DNA of 64,000 nt from Bacteroidales bacterium (GTDB lineage: Bacteria; Bacteroidota; Bacteroidia; Bacteroidales; GCA-2748055): contig JAGLOO010000011.1 in NCBI GenBank assembly GCA_023138875.1, positions 105,396-169,395 on the forward strand. The letters are read 5' to 3'. Each line of letters opens with the position of its first letter. Position 1 is the first letter of the stretch. The notes under the pieces were generated by a model. The model was not told where the DNA came from. It saw nothing but the letters and a program-made list of their open reading frames with translations, and searched no databases. Below, piece after piece: positions 39,340 through 49,101 of the stretch. A program made the translations under genes and the position numbers.

Positions 39340-41967
39340 ATGAAACGAACACTATTTGTCGCAGCGATGCTGTTTTCCCTGATGGGTTTAGTGGCACAGA
39401 GTGGATTATATACAAAACCAGCAGATTATTTTGGATTTGAACCTGGGTCGGACCGGAACCTGTTTACCTACGAGCAGTTGATCGGGTACCTCCAGGAACT
39501 GGATAAAGAATCTCCCCGTGTCAAGCTGGAGGAAATAGGGACTTCACCTATGGGAAGGCCTATGTATATTGCATTTATCTCCAGTGAAGAGAATGTCAAT
39601 AACCTGGATACCCTTAAGGTTATTAACAGGGAGCTGGCGCTGAATGCAAAACTTGGTAAGGCTAAACTTGAAAAGATGACAAGTGTCGGAAAGGTTTTCG
39701 TGCTGGCTACCCTCTCCATGCATTCCGGGGAGGTGGGTCCTTCCCAATCGGCACCCCTCATTGCATATGACCTTGCCACCACAACCGATAAGAAAAAGCT
39801 GGAATGGCTCGACAATATGGTCTATATGATGGTTCCCTGTCACAATCCCGATGGGATGAACATGATCGTGGAGAATTATAAGAAACACGTGGGGACCAAG
39901 TATGAGGGTGCATCTCTGCCGCAGGTGTATCACAAATATGTGGGACATGACAATAACCGCGATTTTGTGATCCTTACCCAGGCTGATAACAGGGCCATTT
40001 CCCGCATATATAGCCAAATCTGGTTTCCCCAGGTGTTGGTAGAAAAACACCAGATGGGATCTACAGGAACACGGTATTTTGTCCCACCCAATCATGATCC
40101 CGTTGCAGAAAATGTACCGGCTGGAGTTTTTCACTGGGGGGGGATATTCGGACAGCACATGGCCACCGACATGACAGCCGAGGGCCTGGCCGGGGTATCT
40201 CAGCATTACCTCTTTGATGATTACTGGCCCGGATCCACCGAAACCTGTATCTGGAAGAATGTGATCGGATTCCTTACCGAGGCAGCCAGCACCCAAACGG
40301 CTACTCCCATCTTTATTGAGCCCACCGAGCTGTCTGTACACGGCAAAGGATTATCGGAATACAAGAAAAGCATCAACATGCTTCTACCCTGGGAGGGTGG
40401 ATGGTGGCACCTGGGTGACATCGTTGAATATGAGGTGGTTTCCACCATGTCGATCATCAAGACGGCTTCTCTTTACAGGGAGGATATCCTGAACTTCAGG
40501 AACAGAATGTGCAGGGATCAGGTGGAGAAAGGAAGAACAGAAGCCCCGTATTATTATATCATGCCTGAACATCAGCACGATGTGGGTGAGCTGGTTAACC
40601 TGGTCAACCTGATGAAGGAGCATGGTGTGGAGGTGTACGAACTGACCGAAGAACTTGTACTGGAAGGAAAACTTTTTAAATCGGGCGATGTGGTCATTCC
40701 CCTGGCTCAGCCGTACAGGGCTTTTATCAAAGAAGTTATGGAGACTCAGGAATTCCCGGAACGTCATTACACACCCGGCGGAGAGCTTATCAAACCCTAT
40801 GATATCACCAGCTGGTCGTTGCCACTTCACAGGTATGTTACGTCCCATGAAATCGACACCCGCAGCAAGGAGCTTGAAGGTAAGCTTAGTCTGATCGATG
40901 GGGAATACGACCTTTCGAATCCCATTGACATGGAAGTACATGCCATGGTGTTACCGGTTGCAAGCAATGAATCATTCAGGGCGGTATTCAAGGCATTGGA
41001 AGAGGGTCTGAGGGTGGAACGACTCAATGTGGATGTTGAGTTGAAAGCAGAGAAGTTTGAACATGGAAGTTTTATCGTTTACTATGATTCAAGAAAAAAG
41101 AGCGGCTGGGATGCAGTGCTGGATGAGGTTCCCTTTCAGCCTGGTTTAATTTCCAACAAACGGGCGCTGAATGCCGATCCGCTGGAAATGCCCCGTATTG
41201 CCCTGGTGGAGACCTATTTTCATGACATGGATGCGGGTTGGACCAGGTACCTGTTTGATACCTACCACATTCCATTCACAGTATTGCATCCCGATCAGTT
41301 CCCGGAAACCTCTCTTGCAGGGAAGTTTGATGTGATCATCATACCGGATACTGACAAATCCATCCTGATGACCGGTAAAAGGAAGTCAGGAGATTCATAT
41401 TATATGGGAAGTTATCATCCCGATTATATAAAAGGAATGGATAAAAAGGGATTTGAAAATCTGATGACCTTCAGCGATAAGGGAGGGATCGTCATTGCGT
41501 GGGGAAGGTCCACAAATCTTTTTGAAGGAATACTGAAAATCAAAGGGAAGGATTCCGAGGAGGAATTTCAGCTTCCATTCCGGGATATCTCATCCAATCT
41601 GGCCAAAGATGGTCTTTATGTCCCCGGAAGCCTTGTCAAGGTGAATGTGCTTGAAGACCACCCGCTGACTCTGGGAATGCCAGGCAGCATCGGTGTCTTC
41701 TCACGTGGGCGTCCGGTTTTCCGGACCTCGGTCCCCATATTTGATATGGACCGGCGTGTGATCGGTACATATCCTGAAAAGGATGTGTTAATGAGCGGGT
41801 ACAGCGCAAAAGACGAAAAGATGGGCAACAGGGCTGCTATGATCTGGATGAAGAAGGGGAAAGGTCAGTTTGTGTTCTACGGTTTCAATCCGCAATTCAG
41901 GGCATCTACCCAGGCCTCATATAAATTGCTGTTCAATGCCATATTGCTGGACAAATATACATTTTGA
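39340..41967 (+). CDS. M14-family zinc carboxypeptidase-like secreted peptidase
   Basis: Signal peptide; YEQLIGYLQELDKESPRVKLEEIGTSPMGRPMYIAFIS, STLSMHSGEVGPSQSA region, MMVPCHNPDGMN, VLVEKHQMGSTGTRYFVPP; C-terminal amidotransferase-like region. Confidence 0.88.
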   Translation: MKRTLFVAAMLFSLMGLVAQSGLYTKPADYFGFEPGSDRNLFTYEQLIGYLQELDKESPRVKLEEIGTSPMGRPMYIAFISSEENVNNLDTLKVINRELALNAKLGKAKLEKMTSVGKVFVLATLSMHSGEVGPSQSAPLIAYDLATTTDKKKLEWLDNMVYMMVPCHNPDGMNMIVENYKKHVGTKYEGASLPQVYHKYVGHDNNRDFVILTQADNRAISRIYSQIWFPQVLVEKHQMGSTGTRYFVPPNHDPVAENVPAGVFHWGGIFGQHMATDMTAEGLAGVSQHYLFDDYWPGSTETCIWKNVIGFLTEAASTQTATPIFIEPTELSVHGKGLSEYKKSINMLLPWEGGWWHLGDIVEYEVVSTMSIIKTASLYREDILNFRNRMCRDQVEKGRTEAPYYYIMPEHQHDVGELVNLVNLMKEHGVEVYELTEELVLEGKLFKSGDVVIPLAQPYRAFIKEVMETQEFPERHYTPGGELIKPYDITSWSLPLHRYVTSHEIDTRSKELEGKLSLIDGEYDLSNPIDMEVHAMVLPVASNESFRAVFKALEEGLRVERLNVDVELKAEKFEHGSFIVYYDSRKKSGWDAVLDEVPFQPGLISNKRALNADPLEMPRIALVETYFHDMDAGWTRYLFDTYHIPFTVLHPDQFPETSLAGKFDVIIIPDTDKSILMTGKRKSGDSYYMGSYHPDYIKGMDKKGFENLMTFSDKGGIVIAWGRSTNLFEGILKIKGKDSEEEFQLPFRDISSNLAKDGLYVPGSLVKVNVLEDHPLTLGMPGSIGVFSRGRPVFRTSVPIFDMDRRVIGTYPEKDVLMSGYSAKDEKMGNRAAMIWMKKGKGQFVFYGFNPQFRASTQASYKLLFNAILLDKYTF

Positions 41968-41984
41968 ACATAAAATATCCGGTA

Positions 41985-42860
41985 ATGAAAAATATTCACA
42001 GTTGGCTCATGGTTGTTATTCTCATCTCCTTTCCATTGTCTCTATTTGCCCAGAAACCGGCATATGTACTTTTCAGGGAGGATGGGAAAAAGGTGAAGTA
42101 TGAAAAAATGGTGGAAGCTGCCTCCGGGGCAGATGTTGTGCTATTCGGCGAGCTTCATAACAATCCCATTGCCCACTGGCTTCAGCTTGAACTAACAAGG
42201 GACCTGCATGACAACAGGGGTGAAGACCTGGTCCTTGGAGCCGAAATGTTCGAGGCTGACAATCAGCTGATCATGGATGAGTACATGTCCGGATTGATCT
42301 CTGAAGCAAAATTCGAGGAGGAAGCCAGGTTATGGAAGAATTATAAGACGGATTACAAACCGCTGGTCCTGTTTGCAAAGGAACATGACCTGATGTTCGT
42401 TGCAACCAACATACCCAGGCGATATGCCAATTCGGTGCTCAAGCAGGGTATCTCAGTGCTGGATAGCCTGAGTGAGGAGGCAGAAGCATTCATTGCCCCG
42501 CTTCCCATAAAATATGATACATCGCTCAATTGCTACAATCGGCTGATCCATGGTGGAGAAATGACCGGTCGTCCGGGCAGTATCAACCTGGCCGATGCAC
42601 AGGCTGTCAAGGATGCTACCATGACACATTTTATTCAGGAGAACTGGAAGCCGGGGAGATTGTTCATCCACTATAACGGGGCTTACCATTCCGATCATTT
42701 TGAGAGCATGAACTGGTTCCTGCACCGGAACAACCAGAAGCTCAAGATCGTCACAATCTCCACAGTCTCTCAGGATGTACCGGATGAACTGGAAGAGGGA
42801 TCCATGGGGAAGGCGGACTTTATTATAGCCGTTCCTTCCTCCATGACAAAAACGCATTAA
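41985..42860 (+). CDS. ChaN-family (haem-binding/Tiki-like) lipoprotein-like protein
   Basis: ADVVLFGELHNNPIAHWLQLELTRDL, LVLGAEMFEADNQLIMDEYM, ATNIPRRYANSV, NWKPGRLFIHYNGAYHSDHFESM; ATG at 41985 chosen over upstream TTG. Confidence 0.88.
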   Translation: MKNIHSWLMVVILISFPLSLFAQKPAYVLFREDGKKVKYEKMVEAASGADVVLFGELHNNPIAHWLQLELTRDLHDNRGEDLVLGAEMFEADNQLIMDEYMSGLISEAKFEEEARLWKNYKTDYKPLVLFAKEHDLMFVATNIPRRYANSVLKQGISVLDSLSEEAEAFIAPLPIKYDTSLNCYNRLIHGGEMTGRPGSINLADAQAVKDATMTHFIQENWKPGRLFIHYNGAYHSDHFESMNWFLHRNNQKLKIVTISTVSQDVPDELEEGSMGKADFIIAVPSSMTKTH

Positions 42861-42883
42861 GAGTTAGTCAATTGGTCGAGTGG

Positions 42884-43654
42884 TTACTCAGGAAATACGA
42901 AATCGACCAGTTCCCAGATCTCTGCGCTGACTAATTTTCTGGTTTCATTTACTTTTTCGGAGACTTCGTCCCAGCTTTTATCGGGATGCACTATGGGGAG
43001 AAGATCCTCTCCCACTCCTCCAGTCAGTTGCTCCACAGTATTGAAACCATCGACGGCTGTGTATGTGGCCTGTCCTTCCTTGAAGGGCCAGAATGACCAG
43101 ACACCCCAGTGGGCTTTATACCCCCGCTTAATGGCCTCTTCATGAAGGGGCTTGAAAATATCCTCTTCCATCTTCACATACTCAGATTCCTGGCCTGGTT
43201 TCACCTTCATGTGGTTTATCACGATGTACTTTACTGGTCCGTTGTTTTCAGCCGAGAGTACCTCATGAACCACATCTGTGGCAACCAGGACCCTTGAATC
43301 TAATGTCTTTGCAAGGATCTCAGCATCCTCCCCATTCCAGAATTCATCGTAAAAACCCTCCGGGTTAGGAGTGAATGAGTGGGCCCAATCTTTGTACCAG
43401 TGAATGGTGACGTACTGGAATTCATCTCCGTAGCCTGCATAGCGGTTTCTCCACAATTGCCAGCCTACTGACAGACCATCCTCAATCCTTTTTTGATGGA
43501 TCTTTTTCCAGGCCTTCTCCACCTCCAGATAGGTGCTCTCAGATTCCTGAGTGACTTTCATATACTCGATTACAAGCGTTGTATTCTGAGCCAGAAGAGT
43601 ACAGGGAAGCGCTGCCAGTAGCAGAAAAGATAAAATTTTCATTACTGATTTCAT
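42884..43654 (-). CDS. Secreted protein of unknown function
   Basis: Signal peptide MKSVMKILSFLLLAALPCTLLAQ; two similar halves (EYMKVTQESESTYLEVEKAWKKIHQKRIEDGLSVGWQLW and NHMKVKPGQESEYVKMEEDIFKPLHEEAIKRGYKAHWGVW) suggest tandem alpha/beta-barrel-type domains. Confidence 0.75.
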   Translation of the reverse strand: MKSVMKILSFLLLAALPCTLLAQNTTLVIEYMKVTQESESTYLEVEKAWKKIHQKRIEDGLSVGWQLWRNRYAGYGDEFQYVTIHWYKDWAHSFTPNPEGFYDEFWNGEDAEILAKTLDSRVLVATDVVHEVLSAENNGPVKYIVINHMKVKPGQESEYVKMEEDIFKPLHEEAIKRGYKAHWGVWSFWPFKEGQATYTAVDGFNTVEQLTGGVGEDLLPIVHPDKSWDEVSEKVNETRKLVSAEIWELVDFVFPE

Positions 43655-43778
43655 TGTGCTGGATTTAGATGAATATAAGTTATTATCGTACATCAAGTTA
43701 CGACATTATCTGAGCCACCGCGCAGATAAAGGCATGTTTAACAAACGTTTATGATTTTCAATGATTGTGCATTCAGGA

Positions 43779-44690
43779 CTAAAGGGGTGAATCATCCTTT
43801 TCGGCCGGCCGGGTGTAAAAGCGCTGGGTGGGGTAAGCGAATTCAATATCTTTTCTTTTTGCAAATGCCCTGAGTACATCCTCCCAGATCTCATGTTCGG
43901 TGACCCGGCGCTTGCGAGCATCGCAAATGTATCTCATGGTCAGCAGGATACCGCTCTCCTTTACAGATGTATAAACAATGGGGGTCAGGTACTGGTAAAA
44001 GATCATGTATTTTTTGCTGGCTTCAATGATCTTTCTTTCCGCATCAGCAGACAGATTTTCTGTATGTTCGCTGACGATGTTTTGCAGAAGATCCCTGGCC
44101 ATTCTCCAGTTGCTCTCGAAGGTAACCAGAACGGGCATTTCATTCCAGATAAATCTGAACCCTGCACTGTAATTGGCCTGGGTTTGGGTGAATACCGTCC
44201 CGTTGGGAATGTGGATGATCCTGCCGGTGCTCTGATCGGCATCCACCCAGTTACCGATCTCAAGAAGGGTGAACTGGAAAAGTCTGAGATCGATTACATC
44301 TCCTGCATGTTCACCGATCTGAACCCTGTCGCCCAGAGAAAAGGGTTTGCGTGCAAGAATAAATATCCAGCCTGCGATGTTAGTCAGCATATCTTTCAGG
44401 GCAATGGCAAGGCCTGCCGTGAGCAGACCCAGGAACGCACCAAACTGACCAATGGCCTTGATCCAGACACTGCCTATGAGGATGATCGTCAGGAAGCCAA
44501 CTGTAAACGAGACTGAACGCCTCCAGGTATACCTTGATTTGGGATCTTCAGTGAACCTCCAGACGATTTTCAGGATGGCAAACCGCATCGCGCCAAGCAC
44601 CACCATGATAACGATCGAATAAAGGATCTTGGTCTGGTTCTCGGGGCTTATTCCGATGGAATTCTTAAAAAAATCGGTCATCTGGTGCAT
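43779..44690 (-). CDS. MscS-family mechanosensitive ion channel
   Basis: IALKDMLTNIAGWIFILARKPFSLGDRVQIGEHAGDVIDLRLFQFTLLEI...IIHIPNGTVFTQ. Confidence 0.93.
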   Translation of the reverse strand: MHQMTDFFKNSIGISPENQTKILYSIVIMVVLGAMRFAILKIVWRFTEDPKSRYTWRRSVSFTVGFLTIILIGSVWIKAIGQFGAFLGLLTAGLAIALKDMLTNIAGWIFILARKPFSLGDRVQIGEHAGDVIDLRLFQFTLLEIGNWVDADQSTGRIIHIPNGTVFTQTQANYSAGFRFIWNEMPVLVTFESNWRMARDLLQNIVSEHTENLSADAERKIIEASKKYMIFYQYLTPIVYTSVKESGILLTMRYICDARKRRVTEHEIWEDVLRAFAKRKDIEFAYPTQRFYTRPAEKDDSPL

Positions 44691-44780
44691 GACAGGGGAT
44701 CATTGATCTTACCTAAAAATAGTGAATAATCTTCAAATACTCTCAGGATAACGCACAGATTATTAAAATGTTTATCCACC

Positions 44781-45761
44781 TTACATCCGTGCAAGGGCCA
44801 TGGTGGAGGCATGGAGGGAGATGGTAATGAACAGGTAGAGATTCCTGGAAGTGGCAGGTGAAAACCGCAGGAACCTGTATTTAATGGAACCGGCATGGCA
44901 GGATGAAACACAATCACCGCACAGGGTGCAGGTAAGTCCCGGTTTCCTGGCTGCAATATCAGACTTATTCAATGCATCGTATTTACAATAACGGGTGCAG
45001 ACCATGCAATCGGTACAGCTGTTGTTGTCAATATACATCCTGAATGGATTCACGAACCGGGTCAGGTTTACGATGGTACCAATGGGACAATAGGCAGTGC
45101 ACTGCACCATTCGTCTTTCTTTTCGGGATATCCACAGGATGATACCCAGCCCTGTAATCCCGAAACCGCCTGCCATAAGTGTAGCGGTTATTACGGGAGC
45201 TTTCATCCACCTGAGTATTATTGCAGCTGCTACCACCAGGATGATCACCGTGGACTTCAGTGCCCATTTGTTGCGGATGGGACCCTGCCGGGTTTTACCG
45301 TCTGCAGCCAGAGAATCAATAGCGCCAAAATAGCAGAGGTGGCTGCACCAGGCTGGTCCCGAGAGGATGACTGTACTCACAAACAGGATGGTCATTACCG
45401 ATAAGTGTCCTCTGTAAACGGGACCTGTAAGGATCATCATGGGAACAGGCAGGTGCAGATTCCCGGTCATCAGGAATGTATCAAATCCAAACAATCCCAG
45501 GATTAGCTGTGAGAAAAAGAGAATGGAAAAGGCAAACCAGGTATATTTTCTCCAGGACTGGACCTTTCGGGGATCCTGCATATTGTAAGCAACCAGCGCA
45601 CCATAAAAACCAATGAGTGCGATCTCAATCCATCCCCCTCCTTTCATCAAACGTTCAAGCAAGAGCATGGGATTGTCCACTTTTACCTGGACAAATGAGA
45701 GCAGGGAAACGGTGAAGAGAAATACCAGCAGGGGCAGTCTGAATGTTTTAAACCGGGTCAT
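44781..45761 (-). CDS. 4Fe-4S polyferredoxin-type membrane protein (NapH-like)
   Basis: Membrane segments, SGPAWCSHLCYFGAID and CTAYCPIGTIVNL motifs, and ferredoxin motifs CTDCMVCTRYCKYDAL, CTLCGDCVSSCHAGSI. Confidence 0.85.
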   Translation of the reverse strand: MTRFKTFRLPLLVFLFTVSLLSFVQVKVDNPMLLLERLMKGGGWIEIALIGFYGALVAYNMQDPRKVQSWRKYTWFAFSILFFSQLILGLFGFDTFLMTGNLHLPVPMMILTGPVYRGHLSVMTILFVSTVILSGPAWCSHLCYFGAIDSLAADGKTRQGPIRNKWALKSTVIILVVAAAIILRWMKAPVITATLMAGGFGITGLGIILWISRKERRMVQCTAYCPIGTIVNLTRFVNPFRMYIDNNSCTDCMVCTRYCKYDALNKSDIAARKPGLTCTLCGDCVSSCHAGSIKYRFLRFSPATSRNLYLFITISLHASTMALARM

Positions 45762-46078
45762 TACGACTCCATGGTTTTGATGGCCAGCAGTTTTAGTGTT
45801 TCGTTTCCGCTGTTCTGCCACTCCCTCATCAGGCCTGGCCTGACAGCGATGGACTGATGTGCTTTCATATAAAACTCTTCATCCCCGATGATCAGGGTGC
45901 CTGTTCCATCCAATACGTAGAAGATGATCCGCCAATCATTGGCATGTTTCTCAATACATTCACCCGGTTTCAGGTCAAGCCGGATGATCTCATGATTACC
46001 GGCCTGGAACATAAGCCAGGCATCCTGCGGTATAGGCAATTTCCGGGCATTGCCCGTATCGGTCAGTTTCTGGTACAT
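45761..46078 (-). CDS. Cupin-domain protein
   Basis: IIRLDLKPGECIEKHANDWRIIFYVLDGTGTLIIGDEEFYMKAHQSIAVRPGLMREWQNSGNETLKLLAIKT. Confidence 0.88.
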   Translation of the reverse strand: MYQKLTDTGNARKLPIPQDAWLMFQAGNHEIIRLDLKPGECIEKHANDWRIIFYVLDGTGTLIIGDEEFYMKAHQSIAVRPGLMREWQNSGNETLKLLAIKTMES

Positions 46079-46079
46079 A

Positions 46080-46988
46080 TTAGATCCACTCTTCCTGCAG
46101 GATTTCCCCTTCCACCCCAACGATCACCGATTTTATGGGTACCTTTCTTTCGGCGTGTCCTGCGGCGGTCTTAACCATTTGCAATAAACCACCGCAGCAG
46201 GGAACCTGCATCATCATCACCGTTAAGGTATTGATTTTTGCATCATCTATCAAAGATTTGATCTTGGAAACGTACGTTTCAAGGCCTGAATCCAGTTTTG
46301 GACAGGCAATGGCAAGGCTTTTTCCTTTCAGCCAGGTTGAGTGAAAGTTACCAAGCGAGAATGCCACACAATCTGCTGCCAGCACCAGATCTGACTGCTG
46401 GAAGTAGGAGGCGCCCGGGTTGATAAGGTGCATCTGCACCGGCCATTGCTTTAACTCCGAGGGCTGTTCACCCTGCACCTGGCTATTCAAAGTTAGCGAT
46501 CCTGCTGCCATAGCTACTGGCATAGCGGCTACCGATTGTGGATTGAAACTACGTGCTTCTGATCCCGGACAGCCACACGCCAGCTGTTCCTCCTCAGTAT
46601 TTGCATTGTGTACCCTGTTCATCACTTCATTTAAGTTAAATTCCAGTTCATTTTCGTGGTCTTTTAAAAATTGAACACCCTCCTTGAGGAACTCCATTTC
46701 ATTGTGTTCTTTCAGGTGCTGCAGGTGGGCAACCACGGTATTCTCACCCTTTTCCACCATGATCTCCATCACACTGGTTTCATTGTAGGGCTCAGCTTCC
46801 CTTTTTTCAATGGTAATGGCACCCTGTGGACAGTACCCCAGGCATGCCCCCAGTCCGTCGCACATAAGGTCACTAACGAGCCTTGCTTTTCCGTCGATCA
46901 TCTGCAGGGCTCCTTCGTGACAGTTGGGGATGCATTGTTCGCAGCCGTCACATAATTCTTCGTCGATTTTTACTACTTCACGCAACAT
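46080..46988 (-). CDS. 4Fe-4S ferredoxin-domain protein
   Basis: CDGCEQCIPNCHEGALQ and CDGLGACLGYCPQGAI; internal Met at 46988 preferred. Confidence 0.88.
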   Translation of the reverse strand: MLREVVKIDEELCDGCEQCIPNCHEGALQMIDGKARLVSDLMCDGLGACLGYCPQGAITIEKREAEPYNETSVMEIMVEKGENTVVAHLQHLKEHNEMEFLKEGVQFLKDHENELEFNLNEVMNRVHNANTEEEQLACGCPGSEARSFNPQSVAAMPVAMAAGSLTLNSQVQGEQPSELKQWPVQMHLINPGASYFQQSDLVLAADCVAFSLGNFHSTWLKGKSLAIACPKLDSGLETYVSKIKSLIDDAKINTLTVMMMQVPCCGGLLQMVKTAAGHAERKVPIKSVIVGVEGEILQEEWI

Positions 46989-47044
46989 AAGATAGAATGT
47001 TAGAATGTTGGTGCAAAGATGCAGGATAGTGTTGATTAAAATCG

Positions 47045-47058
47045 GTAACAAATGTTAC
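47045..47058. promoter_or_regulatory. Inverted repeat GTAACA-AA-TGTTAC, candidate regulator site in a divergent promoter
   Basis: Perfect 6-bp arms; 57 bp upstream of the ferredoxin start (minus), 63 bp upstream of the lipoprotein start (plus). Confidence 0.4.
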
Positions 47059-47087
47059 ATGGGGAAAAATTCCGGTAAGGTTTTTGC

Positions 47088-47095
47088 TATATTTG
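47088..47095 (+). promoter_or_regulatory. Bacteroidota-type -7 promoter element TATATTTG (TAnnTTTG consensus)
   Basis: Exact match to TAnnTTTG 25 bp upstream of the 47121 start; no clear -33 TTG seen at the right spacing. Confidence 0.4.
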
Positions 47096-47120
47096 AATTT
47101 GCAGATTTAAAGACCACATC

Positions 47121-47891
47121 ATGTATCCTGTTAGAGAGTGGAACAAGCCATCCTTCGGAATGGCTATTCTTTTATTGATATTCATCATGGTTTTCCTGCT
47201 TCCTTCCTGTAAAAAGGAGGAGGGGCTGGGTGGTACAGGGGCCATCTCAGGGACCATCATTGAACAGTTCTACAATGATGATTATTCCAGCCTGGTTTAT
47301 CAGAAAGCAGCGGTTGACGAAGAGGTTTTTATGATGTTTGGCGAGGATAAGAATCTGGGGGACCGTACATTCACCAGTATTACAGGCAATTTCAGATTTA
47401 ATTATCTCTTCCCGGGGCGATATTATATCTACTACCAGTCCCGGGATTCAACTTCGATCCTGGATGAGATACACGAAAAGCTTTACCTGGTGGATATGGA
47501 CAGGGGAGAGGAGGTGGACCTGGGGAACCTTGTGAAATTGAGTACACTTGATTACAATGATGGTGCGGCGATTATTAAAGGTGTGGTGAAGGTCATCAAA
47601 TATGTGGACGAATCCAGGTGGCCGAACCTGGTAATCGAATACATTGATTTTGCTCATGAGCATGAGGTTTATCTTAAATCGGGCAATCATACATTTTACG
47701 ATGAACGGATAAGAACCCAGCATGACGGATATTTCGAATTCAGCAATTTGATTCCGGGGGATTACCTGGTGTTCCTGTATTCGGATGATGTAACACGGGT
47801 AATCAAAAATGTAGTCCTGAAATTTGAAGTCACTATTTCGGAGTTTGACCAGGTGGTTGACCTTGGAGAGATAACCATTGAAAACCTATAA
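47121..47891 (+). CDS. Putative lipoprotein of unknown function with carboxypeptidase-regulatory-like repeats
   Basis: Lipobox-like FLLPSCKKEEG; FRFNYLFPGRYYIYYQSRD and YFEFSNLIPGDYLVFLYSDD resemble CarboxypepD_reg/SpaA-type folds. Confidence 0.75.
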   Translation: MYPVREWNKPSFGMAILLLIFIMVFLLPSCKKEEGLGGTGAISGTIIEQFYNDDYSSLVYQKAAVDEEVFMMFGEDKNLGDRTFTSITGNFRFNYLFPGRYYIYYQSRDSTSILDEIHEKLYLVDMDRGEEVDLGNLVKLSTLDYNDGAAIIKGVVKVIKYVDESRWPNLVIEYIDFAHEHEVYLKSGNHTFYDERIRTQHDGYFEFSNLIPGDYLVFLYSDDVTRVIKNVVLKFEVTISEFDQVVDLGEITIENL

Positions 47892-47905
47892 GAATCACAG
47901 AAAAT

Positions 47906-48325
47906 ATGTTTGACAGGAAGATATTCACGCTAATGGTCCTTTTATTGTCCGTGGTAGTAGCAGGTTACGGTCAGAGTAAAAAGAACATTAGAGAGAAGGG
48001 AATTGTTTCGAAAACAGTCCATGAATATTTCATAGAGGAAGGGATGGATGAACCGGTTGTTGAATCAATAGAGCGATTCAATGAGGAAGGTGATGTGATC
48101 GAAATTCAGGAATTCAACAGGAAGGGAGAGGTCAGAAAGTGGGAAAAGTATATGTATAATGATGATGGAAAACTGGTGGAAGAGGTATTCCTTGATGCAA
48201 AGGGCAGGATCGACAGGACAGAAAAGAGTATTTATGAAGATAACCTGCGGGTAGAGAAACAATATTACAACAACAGGGGAAAACTCTACAAGAAGAAGAA
48301 ATACCTGTATGAGTATAGCCAGTAG
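47906..48325 (+). CDS. Small secreted protein of unknown function (MORN-like/YD-like repeats)
   Basis: Signal peptide; repeats EEGDVIEIQEFNRKGEVRKWEKYMYNDDGKLVEEVFLDAKGRIDRTEKSIYEDN. Confidence 0.75.
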   Translation: MFDRKIFTLMVLLLSVVVAGYGQSKKNIREKGIVSKTVHEYFIEEGMDEPVVESIERFNEEGDVIEIQEFNRKGEVRKWEKYMYNDDGKLVEEVFLDAKGRIDRTEKSIYEDNLRVEKQYYNNRGKLYKKKKYLYEYSQ

Positions 48326-49097
48326 CATAAATAGCAGCCTGTCAGGTTTCAAAAGCATCACCCTGGAAGAGGTGCAGCGGGCAAGTCTGATGAGGAGAAA
48401 AGACAGTAAGTATATATATAGTTATATCCATGTTCCCGGTATCCTGTCGTCGCTGAAAAAGGAGTACAGGGTACTGGAGATTGATGGCCGGCGTTCGCAC
48501 AATTATCAGACCTATTATTATGATACCCTGGGCCTTGATATGTACCATATGCACCACAGAGGCAGGGTAAACCGGCATAAAATCAGGTTCAGGAAATATA
48601 AATCCACCGATGCGGTTTTCCTGGAAGTAAAGAAAAAAGATGCCAAGGGGGTTACCATTAAGAACCGCATGCAGACGATGAGTAATGTAGCGTCCATAAT
48701 GAGTAAAGAAGAGGAGTTTCTTGCTTACTATACTCCCTACGAAAATGAAAAAATGCGGCCTGTACTGGAAAACAGCTTCAACAGGATCACCCTGGTTAAC
48801 CAGAACCAGGCCGAAAGGATCACCATCGATTACCAACTCTGGTTTTCCAGTCAGGTTTCAGAGGAAAGCCTGGAATTGCCTGGAATTTCAATAGCAGAGA
48901 TTAAATTCGAGAACCATCTTTCCGGTTCCCCGTTTCATGCAGCAATGCGTCAAAATCACATCATCCCCCGGCGATTCAGCAAGTATTGCATTGGGATGGC
49001 TATGCTCAACCCGGAATTGAAGCAAAACCTGTTTAAAGAGAAGGTCCGCCGGGTATATCAAATAAATAACCACTATTTGCAATCCATAAAAAACTAA
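48309..49097 (+). CDS. VTC-domain (polyphosphate polymerase-like) protein
   Basis: LMRRKDSKYIYSY, YQTYYYDTLGLDMYHMHHRGRVNRHKIRFRKYKSTDAVFLEVKKKDAKGVTIKNRM, RPVLENSFNRITLV, ISIAEIKFEN: basic tunnel-type motifs of the VTC/CYTH-like superfamily. Starts inside the preceding gene. Confidence 0.85.
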   Translation: MSIASSINSSLSGFKSITLEEVQRASLMRRKDSKYIYSYIHVPGILSSLKKEYRVLEIDGRRSHNYQTYYYDTLGLDMYHMHHRGRVNRHKIRFRKYKSTDAVFLEVKKKDAKGVTIKNRMQTMSNVASIMSKEEEFLAYYTPYENEKMRPVLENSFNRITLVNQNQAERITIDYQLWFSSQVSEESLELPGISIAEIKFENHLSGSPFHAAMRQNHIIPRRFSKYCIGMAMLNPELKQNLFKEKVRRVYQINNHYLQSIKN

Positions 49098-49101
49098 TGC
49101 C

